Shown: piece by piece, positions 1 to 10,195 of the stretch
Layout of the letters: the number at the start of each line of letters is the position of its first letter
How positions within the stretch are numbered: position 1 is the stretch's first letter
Assembly: GCA_963965975.1 (NCBI GenBank)
Contig: OZ014415.1
Span: 8,657,057-8,721,056, forward strand
Reading direction: 5' to 3'
DNA: 64,000 nt
Source of the DNA: Xestospongia bergquistia
Lineage: Eukaryota; Porifera; Demospongiae; Haplosclerida; Petrosiidae
Position numbers and translations under genes: made by a program
The notes under the pieces: model-generated
The model's input: only the letters and a program-made list of their open reading frames with translations
Databases searched by the model: none
Told to the model about the DNA's origin: nothing

Positions 1-92
1 TTACAAGGTCTGACTTAATCATATTCTGTTACATAGCCTGTACATTGTAACTGATGTACTCAGTAATAGATGTCATATTTTTTCATGTGAAA

Positions 93-300
93 ATTACATA
101 TAGGTTCTGATTTCTAAGGTATAGGGTCTGAAGTACAGTGTATCATTCAGTTACTGTATAGTATATTACATATAGGTTCTGATTTCTAAGGTATAGGGTC
201 TGAAGTACAGTGTATCATTCAGTTACTGTATAGTAAATTACATATAGGTTCTGATTTCTGAGGTATAGGGTCTGGAGTTTAGCATTTAGTTATTACATAG
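93..300. repeat. 72-bp tandem repeat, about 3 copies
   Basis: The unit beginning TTACATATAGGTTCTGATTT recurs near 94, 166 and 238, a spacing of about 72 bp, with the third copy partly diverged. It lies just upstream of the first visible exon, whose acceptor is at 388-389, so it is probably intronic in the first gene. Apart from this array, I see nothing in bases 1-389. Confidence 0.85.
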
Positions 301-389
301 TAGATTTGTCATAGTTTAAATTTCCACATTATTTTAATTATTTATTATTAATAAGTAATATTTTTGGATTGACCTCTTCTATTTTACAG

Positions 390-3300
390 CAATTTAATGT
401 GAAATATGCACAAACAGAAACAAGGATGGTCATGTCCTGTAACACAAAGTGTATTTGGCGTATTGGTATATGTAATGCTGAACATTTTACAGACTGCAAT
501 AATAATAAAGGCTGTGCTTGTACCAAGGAACACAACTTCACTACTGGCGTTTTACCTCCTTCCAAAACAGGTGATTTAACTAGTGTGCAATGGAATGGTT
601 TCAGTGGTCAAGATATTGGCATTACTCTAACCGTAAGTGCTAACTTTATCTTGGATATAGAGATATTTATCAGTGCTTCCTTCTTATAGCTTCCTTCAGA
701 AAATATAACTTGCGGAGACATTTTAACTATTACTGTCTTTAGTAGTCCAAATATATTTAATGCCACCTTCATAGTGAATACTAGTACATTTAACAACCAT
801 CTCGATATATCTATACCAAATCAACAAAACTGTTGGAAGAGTACTAATGTAAGTTTTATCTACTCCAATTCGGTAGGTAACAGTTCTTCCAGCAATGCTC
901 TAATACTGCCAGAACCCACTAATGGTAAGTACTTAAATATCTTTAGTGTTATTCATTAAGATTTTCTCATTTACTTTTCTGTCTCTATGTCACATATATA
1001 TTTCTTTTCAATAAGATTGCATTAAAGGATTCAGTCAAATGAACTATAATACAAAGACTTCAAATTTATCTTGGGAATTTGATGAAGGAATGGACTGTCT
1101 CATTAACATTCGACATTATATCAAAGAAATCAACATCTCTTTAGCACCTATAGAAAGCAACAAAAATTGTAGTGATGAACAGTTTTGGTCATATAATTTC
1201 TCATTGCAGAATCTTCAACAAACCTATTTTATTCTTGAAATAAAAAATACATTGGATAATTACTGTGCCAATGTAGCATTTACTTTCTCAACTAAAACCA
1301 GCACAAAGATAACAAGACATTATTATACTGTGACTATGATACCGGACAACACAGATAGAACTACTCAGTCAAGTAAGTAGGATTATTAATCTATGATTAT
1401 TATGTTCCATCTAGGTAAACCCACTCCAGATCACAGTGCAACAGTTCCTCTAAACAATGAAAACAGCTCTATATCGACATCTTTTTTTTTAAAACTTGCT
1501 ATTCCTATATTTGTTGGATCAATGTTAATCCTTGTGGGATTATGTATTCTTATTATTTGCTGTTATATGTGTATTCAGAAAAGAAAAGACAGAGCTAATG
1601 AATGGGTAAGTATAAAAAATAATTAATACAAGACCTAAATGTCTTTTTTGCTGTCTTTTTAGCGGATAATGAGAACTCCAGATGGTTCTGATGTTACAGA
1701 TGATTGCAATGTAAGACCACTTCTACTTGAAGTTGATAGCAAATCTGAGGCTGCTTCAGAGAAGACAGATTACCTCAACACGTGTGATCCAGAAATAATG
1801 TCTAATTTTTTAAGAAGTGTACCAGAAGATGATGAGCTTCTTATTGAGCCTGTAATAGTTGAAAGAATTCCACAAGAATTTGAACCAACTGACAAAGGAC
1901 ATAAGGTTTCTACAGGCAGACCAAGGTCACTATCAAACCTGAGACCTCCTCAATCATCAGAAAACAATATTCCTATAACAACTAAGAATATGCCAAAACT
2001 TTTAACATCATTGAGTACAAACCCACTTAAAAATAATGTTGAAGTGCCACAAACCACAGCACTTAGTGAAGGTTACATAGATAAGGAAGGTATTATGGCT
2101 GCAAGTGCTCTTCAAACACTTGGTACATCTCACAAGAACTCGACAGAGGGACTGGAATTATGTACATTCACTTCCAACCAGAAAAAGATGAGCACTACTC
2201 CTACAACACCTAGAGCAGCTGATTCCATCTTGACTCCGTCTTTGGCGACCACACCCCTAACACCTGTTAGTACCTTTCAACCATCTCACTTACCATCTTT
2301 CCAAATGACAGTACCAATTAAGACTTTAGATGATGATAGCTTCTGGAAAACGTCTAATATGTCAACTTCTCAACACAGAAGTGACAATACAGGCATAAAT
2401 TTCCATGTGAATCACACCACCAATAAAACAACAAATATGGGAAGCCCATCTGTAAATCATACTTCTATGGTCTCAAATCAATCCTTATTACCATCCAGAA
2501 ATAACTCTCGTACTCGGTTAGAGCCCAGTGACTCATATGTCCCATGGTTAGAACGCCGCCATCACAAGTCCCGTAGTAGTAGACCTAGCTCTCGTAGTAG
2601 CAATTCATCTGGAATGACACTATCCCCTTCGAATTCGATTGATTCTGTTTTCAAGTCTTCCCTTTCTTCTACTAGTCGTTGTTCCACTCCACAAAATAGT
2701 GAGGCTACCACACCAAATTTGCCAGAGTCGAGACGATGCAGTGATGCTACTAGCGGGTTTGTTTCAGGACCAACAACACCTCTCTCCTTAAGTAGCAATG
2801 ATCATCACACTCCTACCATAAAACAGACTTTCTCATTTCCATCTGAGCCTGCACCAACAGCAGCGACAAACAATGAATACATACAACATAAATATTCTGG
2901 GAAGAACAAAAGACATTCTCAATCATCTCAAAAATTATCTAACATCACAGAACAATGCTTGTCTACGAACAATACTTCACGATATCCGATACCCACGCCA
3001 CCTTCTGCTATCACTTTATCTTTTCAGGGATCTTCTGGCAGAAATACAACATTATCTAATTGTCTTCCTGGTCCAGATTCTGTACCTGGTCTCAGTTTGG
3101 AAACAAAACCCCTGATCCAGTCTGGACCCACAGATGGTTACATCAGAGAAATTGAAGGTGATGTTAGTTATAAACAGCAAAGTTGTTTGACCCAGCCAAA
3201 ACAAAACTTGAGAACACTTTCACTAATGCATTTGTCACCAACCATAAACTACAATCCTTTAACGTCACAACAACAAATTTCCTTGACCCCACCAAGACAA

Positions 3301-4482
3301 GTACAGAGTGTCTCTGCACCTGTTTCATTGTCAGAAAATATGACATCTACTAGTTACGTCTCTGATCCTTCTTTACCTACAAGACAACAACAGGTTCCCT
3401 TGAACCTCTCTAAACCAGAAAAAAGAACTCCTTTCCCAGCTGTTTCAATGTCACAAACTATGACATCTTCTGGCTATATCTCTGATCCTTCAAGACCACA
3501 ACAGGTTCCTTTAACTTTCTCAAGAAGGATCCCTTCACCAGCTTCAGTATCACAAACTATGACATCTAGCTTTATCTCAGGTCCTCAACAGGTTCCAATG
3601 AGCTCATCAAAGCCTAATCAGAGGACTCTTTCACCTGTTTCAACCTCACAAAATACATCTGTTCGTATTTCTAATCCTTCTTTATCCTTTAGACAAAAGG
3701 ATGTCCCCTTGTCACTATCAAGATCAGAAACGGCAACCTCTGCGCCAGTTTCAGTATCACAGACTACAACATCTTCTAGCTATATTTATGATACTACTTC
3801 TAATCAATTTTCTATGACTCAATCACAGCCAAGAACTTCTATATCTTCACAGTCATCTAAACATCTCTATAGCAACTCTTCTTTACCCTCTATGCAACCT
3901 TTTAATCAATTTTCATCATCTCTATTAAGAAAGGAAAAGATAAACACAGAAACTACCTTACCAACTTCATCTACAACACCAAAGAGCACTTCTTTACCCA
4001 ATTCAATGCAACCAACTATAACTTCCTTCACATTATCAAGGCCTGAAAAGAAGACTCCTCCCATACCAACATTGTCTAATCTTGTATCTCCTTTGTGTTC
4101 CTCAGTACCTAAGAATGGAACTGGTCATACAGCTCTTCAATCATCTGTTATATTATCGCAGCAAAGAAACCCCACATATACTGGTATACCATCTTTGTTA
4201 TATCAACATAGTGAACCAATCAAAAATGATGCACAGTCCGTTCCTCTGCAGGATTCTAACCCTCTAACAGTAGAAGCACTTCAAAAGTTGGACCCGCCCA
4301 ATGACAACTTGTGTTCTCGTGATTCAAACTGTTCTAATAGTTTTACTGAAGAATCATACAGTCTTGCTAGTACGTCAAGTTCTATTGAAGACTTTATGAA
4401 CTCACCAGAACTTTTAGATTGTTATCCTCCATTTCCTCCTCTCCTCTCTCCATCTAATACTAATGATAATGGCTATTTGTGA
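390..4482 (+). CDS. Single-pass membrane protein with long Ser/Thr/Pro-rich tail (5' partial)
   Basis: I do not recognise this protein. Visible exons run from 390 (after an acceptor at 388-389) through 690, 1018 and 1425, and end in one 2.8-kb exon from 1663 to the stop at 4482. The ectodomain is Cys- and Asn-rich with many N-x-S/T sites. A transmembrane helix (LAIPIFVGSMLILVGLCILI, near 1494-1560) is followed by a basic stop-transfer CIQKRKDR. The cytoplasmic tail is about 940 residues, low in complexity, and carries a degenerate repeat of 35-40 residues around 3310-3800 (core MTSSxYISDPS...QQVPLxLS). Tyrosine motifs recur: EGYID, DGYIRE, TSYVSDPS, SGYISDPS, SSYIYD and a C-terminal NGYL. The signal peptide must lie upstream of the window. 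The layout resembles a receptor that docks signalling proteins, but there is no WSXWS motif, Ig fold or proline box, so cytokine-receptor identity is speculation. HAUS3 follows 336 bp downstream. Confidence 0.75.
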
Positions 4483-4818
4483 TATTTGTTGTCTTAATTT
4501 ATTATTGCTGTGTGGCATCTCTGCTTCCCTACGTTAGTGCGTATGTGATCTATATCTCCTTACTCTCCTAAATTAATATTTTAATAGCTATGTGTGTGAA
4601 ATATGTGATTTGTTTAGTTAATATTGGACAACTTTTTTGTTTTAACGAACAACAATATAAGTATTATATTTAAAGTTCATACTTTAAGTTCTACAGTTAA
4701 TTAAGACATGCGCACTTTATACGCATGCGTACTAAATAATTATAATTATTAATAAGTTGTTGATTGGTAGGAGGAGTAGCTCCGCCTTTCATTTTTACTA
4801 GCGGGAAATCTAATAACT
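4483..4818. promoter_or_regulatory. Intergenic region with candidate NRF1-like sites upstream of HAUS3
   Basis: This 336-bp AT-rich gap holds the 3' end of the upstream gene and the HAUS3 promoter. Two CpG-containing GCGCA/GCATGC elements stand out against the AT background: CATGCGCA at 4707-4714 and the perfect palindrome ACGCATGCGT at 4721-4730. They resemble half and full sites of the NRF1 consensus (GCGCATGCGC), which is common in promoters of housekeeping and cell-cycle genes. The assignment rests on resemblance only. Confidence 0.35.
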
Positions 4819-7598
4819 ATGGAGGAGTTGAAGAAGCTTTTAATACAATATGGGTATGTTAAAGATATACCTAATCTTCCCAAACAACTATCTGGGAACA
4901 AAAGAATGGCCAACTTTTTAAAGTTGGTTGTTGAGGAATTAAAATCATGTGACAGTCTTACTGGAGATACTAGACAGAGGTTTGGTGATTGAACAAATGT
5001 AATATAATATTGTTACTCTTTTGTAGATTTGATGAGCTAAGAAAGTTGTCAAGAGAATTGAACGTAAATGATAAATTATTTTAAAATATACTTTAAGTTA
5101 TTTCTTTTTAGCCGAGAGAATTTCAAAAGGTTTTGGAAGAGAGACAGCAGCAAAAATGCAATTTTCTGGAACAATCTAAGTTTGTCTTATTGTCATGTAT
5201 GTGTCACATGAGTGTCATGTGATTTTGTTAGGTTGGAGGCAGTGAAATTAGAGGAGCAAGCTCGTCCATTGAGGGAACAGCTGCAAACATTGAATCATAT
5301 CCATAAAAAATTAAGGTACAGCTTGAAAGGAAGAATAGATGCATATAAAAAGAAATGGATGCATACAAAAGAAATGGATGCATACAAAAAGAAATGGATG
5401 CATATAAAAAGAAATGGATGCATACAAAAAGAAATGGATGCATATAAAAAGAAATGGATGCATACAAAAAGAAATGGATGCATATAAAAAGAAATGGATG
5501 CATACAAAAAGAAATGGATGCATATAAAAAGGAATGGTTCATTGATGATGGAAGGGTATTTTTCATTTAGTTATCAGTATGAACAATCTTTAAAAGAGAA
5601 GGAATCTCTTACTACTCACCTGACTCAATGCCAAAGAAAATATGACCAAGCTCTTGATGATACTAAAACAGAAAACTCTAAAGTAAAGTCATTATTTTAA
5701 CTCTATAGTGCTATGACATTCCTACTAGGTCAACCAGGGGCTTGTCTCACTACAGAATGCTGTGACATCTCTTTCGGATCTATATACAAAACAGCTCGCT
5801 CTTAAAGACCAAGATGAAGGGCATCCTAATAAAGAGACAACCAGACCTCTCTTTCTCTCATCTCTATCTCAGAAACCTTACCATAAGGCTGAAGAAAAGT
5901 TTACAAAAGAGTTAACAGGTTATGTCAAGAAGCAGTTTCTTCCAGTATGTTAAAATAATAAAGTCAGTAATTTTATATGACACAGAGTATGGTGAAAATG
6001 GTGGATTCATCAGACGCAACTCAATATGGTTTTATAAATCAGACAGAATTACTAGAACATCTCTCTCAAGAAGACTATCAAAAACATTCAGAAGAATTAA
6101 AACGATTAAAAGAAGCGTAAGTTAATATAGAACATTGCCTTTTACATAGTAGTTATAGAGAATATGACTTAATATAACAATGTCCTCAATGTAGAAATTG
6201 TATAATACATTAAAATATAGACTTCTCTATATAAAGGATGTCCTTTTAATGTGAGATTCCTTTATAAATGACATATAGTATTAGGAATTGACATTATATA
6301 TATTATTATTGGACTATTCACTATATTGTAGTTATTCACTTTGTGAACACAAGTCCATAGCACATCAAGTTAGTGCAGTTTATACGGAAGCATCTCGTAA
6401 AAGACTCGAAGAGGAGATAGAAACAATTCAAAGTGGGCGTGATCCTCTTGATAACGAAACAACCAGGTCATTATTTCCTTTAATTAAGTAGTATTATTAA
6501 TTTGTTTCTAGGCAACAGATACAAGTTAAAGAAGAGCAACTCGCTGAGCTAAAAATAAATTTAGATACATTGACTACAAATACTTTACCAGTTCAAATAC
6601 AGGATTTAACTACGTTAAAAATAACACGCGTTCTCCATGGCAACTGTGACCTCAAACTAGCAAGACAACAACATTATTTATCAAAAAGAGATGAAGTAAA
6701 ATAAACAAAAGATATTAAAATAAATTATTTAAATTGTTTGGTAGATTATTTCTCAATTAGAAGGGCAACGTGGTCGACGAGAACTCTTCTCAATGTTATT
6801 AGAGGTGGAGCTTCGTTACCATAGAGACACTCATCGTTTATTATTAGCGGCTCTTTCCCAACTTGAAAAATGGACATCAGAGACATCTGAGAGACAAGTG
6901 AGTATGTCCCATTAATTCTTACTTTAAAGTAATATTACTATAGAAACAAATCAATGATTTAGTGGGTAATCAACCGCCAGCCCCTCAATTACACATTAAT
7001 TCCATTGACAGAACAGGAACCAATCTATGCCAGTTATTACGTGAGAAATTATTGTGTTAACTCGTTTGACCTTTGACCTTTAGAGTTAACTGGCACTCCT
7101 TCAAGACCTCTTGTAACATGGGAGGAGTTAGGTAGTGCTATTTCTCATGTTAGTCAGTCAGTAAGTGTGACTGAAGCAGAATTAAAGACACAACAAGAAG
7201 CACTAGAATCCATGATAGAGACAATGTAAGTAGAGAGTTGGAGATTTAGTAGCTGTCTTCTATTTGTTCATTGTTTTATTTTACAGGGATCTTAAACTAA
7301 AAGAACTTGAGATGTATGTGTTTGGAGAGAGCAAAGAAGAACGAACTGTTCAGTTTGTACCTGTGGTATGATTACCTGTTCATATTAAGTTATAGTATAT
7401 TTGTTAATGTAGGTGTTTAAAGAGAACAAGGAAAAGCTACAGACTTTGTTGACATCTTTAGAACAGGGTATTAAAGTGATACTCAAAGAATATGAAGGGA
7501 AAAGAAAGGTCTGATAATGAAGCTTGTATGGATGAATGGATAGATGGATGGATGGATGATCTGATGCTTCCTATCATAAGATAGTTGACGAAGGACCA

Positions 7599-7632
<34 letters not shown>

Positions 7633-7780
7633 GCTTCTTCAAACCAGTCCTCTACTTGAAGCAGAAAAGAACCTTTTTGTTCATTTCTTTACAGACCCTC
7701 AGAAACTTTCTAAAGTAATGGTTGATCTTACTCAGAGAGTTAATACATTAGCAATGGCCACAACAACAACAACTGATTAA
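4819..7780 (+). CDS. HAUS3: HAUS augmin-like complex subunit 3
   Basis: Augmin binds spindle microtubules and recruits gamma-tubulin for branching nucleation; HAUS3 is one of its long coiled-coil subunits. The first exon opens at ATG 4819 (MEELKKLLIQYGY) and short exons follow to TAA 7780. Recognition rests on the conserved second half: LKLARQQHYLSKRDEIISQL then ELFSMLLEVELRYHRDTHRL, which aligns with the vertebrate ARQDYYTARQ...LSYEIELRKHRDIYRQL stretch, and the C-terminal EKNLFVHFFTDPQKLSKVM, matching FYVYFLKDEDYLK. KFTKELTGYVKKQF matches ALTLYTKKQF. Predicted coiled coil dominates. One intron (about 5316-5571) holds a 20-bp tandem array and another (to 7634) ends in a (CT)n acceptor tract. 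The N-terminus is poorly conserved, so the start is less certain. The gene is convergent with the CARD-SEFIR-DD gene, with 78 bp between stops. Confidence 0.85.
5338..5535. repeat. 20-bp minisatellite in a HAUS3 intron
   Basis: About ten copies of ATGGATGCATACAAAAAGAA alternate with a variant that has TATA for TACA, giving a 40-bp higher-order unit. The array starts about 20 bp after the donor (AAATTAAG/gtacag) and ends before the acceptor at 5570-5571. The unit length is not a multiple of 3 and lacks stops, so long spurious ORFs arise in several frames on both strands. These are not genes. Confidence 0.95.
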
Positions 7781-7858
7781 AGATAAGTTTTCTAAAAAAG
7801 AATACAAAATGCTATTAATATTTTTTAAAAAACCTTCAATTATTAAGACAATTTTAAT

Positions 7859-10099
7859 TTAATGTGTCGTCATCTTCTTTAATTCAGTAGCTACTGTAGT
7901 AAAGTTCAATGTATTAAGTACTCCAATAAGAACGTCTGGTGTAGCTTCATCTCCCTTTGTCTCTTGCCATGTTTCAAACATCACTTTAGCGGCTTTGATA
8001 TTATCAGGTTGATTAGTTTGACGTATTTGATCAAGGACAAAAAAATCCAGGCCCAATTTTGTGCCAATCCTCTCCCATATATAACTGACCTTTGGACTAA
8101 TTTGTTCAAGATATCTGAATGGGATTACTGGCTCTGTAGGAAGAAAAAGTGAGTTGTACTGTTCTCTAATGGTAGATTGGTCTAATAGTACATTGGTCTA
8201 ATGGTGCATCAGTCTAGTAACACATTGGTATGGTCTAATGGTACATTGGTCTAATGGCATATCAGTCTAATGGTACATTGGTCTAATAGTACATTGATCT
8301 AATGGTGCATGGTCTAATGGTACATTGGTCTAATGGTACATTGATCTAATGGTGCATGGTCTAATGGCATATCAGTCTAATGGTACATTGGTCTAATGGG
8401 ATATCAGTCTAATGGTACATTGGTCTAATGGGATATCAGTCTAATGGTACATTGGTCTAATGGGATATCAGTCTAATGGTACATTGGTCTAATGGCATAT
8501 CAGTCTAATGGTACATTGGTCTAATGGCATATCAGTCTAATGGTACATTGGTCTAATGGCATATCAGTCTAATGGTACATTGGTCTAATGGCACATTGTT
8601 AATCAAGCTTACTACTTTATTAACCTCTTGGTGGAGGAAGATCCATTGGAGACTTTGGTACATCCATTTTCTCTTTTCTAAGTATTCTCAACAGTTCAAT
8701 AAAACCCTTTAATCTTTTATCTTGATCAAACAACATATATGCTCTTGTAGCAAATTCATCTTCATCTCGTACCTCACCAATTCCATCTTGAAGAGCTTTA
8801 ACATTGACCTCATAACATGGTGTACTTCTCATGTGTAAAGGTAGCCAGGTAACCTGTTTAGGCATATTTAAAAACAATGGAATAACTGGTTTTTCAGCCA
8901 ATGCATGGACAAGACTGTTTGTATTGAATTGTCCTTTTTCCATTTCTAGCACATTTTCGGTTCCCCCTAATAAAGCGTTTGACATCAACGGAGAACAAGC
9001 CAATAGAATTACATCACATTTTAATAACTGTTGCTCAGTCCATTGTAAAAAATTTGTAATAAGATTATTTTGGGACTCTTGAACGTCATAGATGCAGTGG
9101 TATGCTTGTCTGGGAGGCCCGCCAGAACTGGCAGGTACGTTAGAAAACATGTTTAATGTGTAGACAAAGTTATAGATTTCCTGGCAGTAGTCGTCAGCGC
9201 TGCGACGGTGTATAGGATCGAGTTGAATAGATGTTTCCAATAAATGATCTTTACAATAAATGATGAGGATAGTTTGTGGTTTTTGTAGTGGAGGCAGTCG
9301 GGAGGGTGGAGAAGGTGGGTGTGTCTCAGCTATGATTGTGGGGGTTCTTTGTATTGTATGATCTATGAGACAGAGAGACAAGGCATGTCATACTGAATGT
9401 AGTCAATGGAATGAAAAACATTTGTTATACAAGTCTCATTCTCATACTATCAATAGTCTGAGATTGAAGACAAGTATGGTATGTATTATAAACAATATGT
9501 GGTCATTCAAACACATCATTCTAATCATGTTAAAACAATGTATTCACTATATAATGCTTGTTGTCAACTGACCAATGGAATTACTTGATTTTCAAGTTTA
9601 TAAATATCTTAGCAACAGATAAACGGACTGGAAGGATTCTTATATTGTGTGTTGCATTATGTAAGTTTGTATTTAGGTTTTATGTTACTATTAATAGATA
9701 ATACCATTACCAATATGTACTATTAATAGAACAAATAATCATTACAGGATACATCAACCTCAATATATTTGTTACTATTTATAGAACAAGTTAGTATAAA
9801 TAGAACATACCTTTATATTTGTTAGGATCAGGTACAGTTGAGACATCAAATTTGATTTTTCCCGCCAGTTCAAGCTGTCCCGACCAAACAATACAGGAAC
9901 AAAATTTGTGATAATAATTACGACCTTTGTTAGGTAGAGTTCTTAACAATTTTTCACAACGGCTTTGATCTGTCAGAGAAGGGTTATGAAGATCGTCATA
10001 TTCCGAGTTTGTGAGCATTCCTTCAGCATAAAGAATGGGTAGGACAGCTGGTACATCCAGGTGACGGAGAAATTTGACATAGTGTTCTCTCAGACTCAT
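7859..10099 (-). CDS. CARD-SEFIR-Death domain protein
   Basis: Three exons join in frame: 10099-9811, 9362-8625 and 8133-7859 (289+738+275 = 1302 nt, 433 residues). Exon 1 is a CARD-like helical domain (VLPILYAEGMLTNSEYDDL, then LLRTLPNKGRNYYHKF). Exon 2 holds a SEFIR domain, about residues 126-275, with the first-strand motif TILIIYCKDH and the box FLQWTEQQLLKCDVILLACS typical of IL-17-receptor-like SEFIR/TIR folds. Exon 3 is a Death domain (IWERIGTKLGLDFFVLDQIR...MFETWQETKGDEATPDVL). There is no signal peptide or membrane segment, so a cytosolic adaptor is inferred. SEFIR domains mediate IL-17/Act1-type interactions; CARD and Death domains assemble caspase or kinase complexes. The weak point is the exon 2 donor (AAGAG/gttaat), which sits directly before an in-frame TAA; if unused, the Death exon would be separate. 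The same gttaat donor occurs in ATE1, and exon 3 has a good acceptor with no other upstream exon. Confidence 0.8.
8160..8602. repeat. 16-17-bp minisatellite in the CARD-SEFIR-DD intron
   Basis: Units of TCTAATGGTACATTGG and TCTAATGGCATATCAG alternate more than 20 times, giving a dimeric 33-bp repeat in the right half. On the gene's strand the array begins about 25 bp after the exon 2 donor and fills almost the whole intron between the SEFIR and Death exons. Confidence 0.95.
9363..9810. other. Intron 1 of the CARD-SEFIR-DD gene
   Basis: This intron separates the CARD exon (donor AAATATAAAG/gtatgt) from the SEFIR exon (acceptor ctctctgtctcatag). It contains short imperfect repeats of TACTATTAATAGAACAA around 9686-9790. 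No further coding signal was found on either strand. Confidence 0.7.
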
Positions 10100-10195
10100 C
10101 TTGAAATAAAATGAAAGGATTTACCTAATTTTACCAATGCAATTCACGCCCCTTTTAGTGGGCGTGTTTATGGGTGGAGCTGACTTGCAACAATC
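10100..10195. promoter_or_regulatory. 96-bp bidirectional promoter region
   Basis: This is the whole gap between the start codons of the minus-strand CARD-SEFIR-DD gene and the plus-strand ANKRD13 gene. It must contain both core promoters and 5' UTRs unless upstream non-coding exons exist. It includes two copies of GGGCGTG/GGGTGG-like GC boxes (around 10158-10175), which stand out in AT-rich DNA. No TATA box is evident. Confidence 0.5.

Noticed and set aside
5228-5566. Minus-strand open frames rich in Phe-Leu-Tyr-Ala-Ser
   Set aside because: Shadow of the 20-bp intronic minisatellite; repeat-encoded in three frames.
8160-8602. Regularly spaced repeats that could suggest a CRISPR array
   Set aside because: Units are contiguous without unique spacers, and the locus lies in an intron of a eukaryotic gene.
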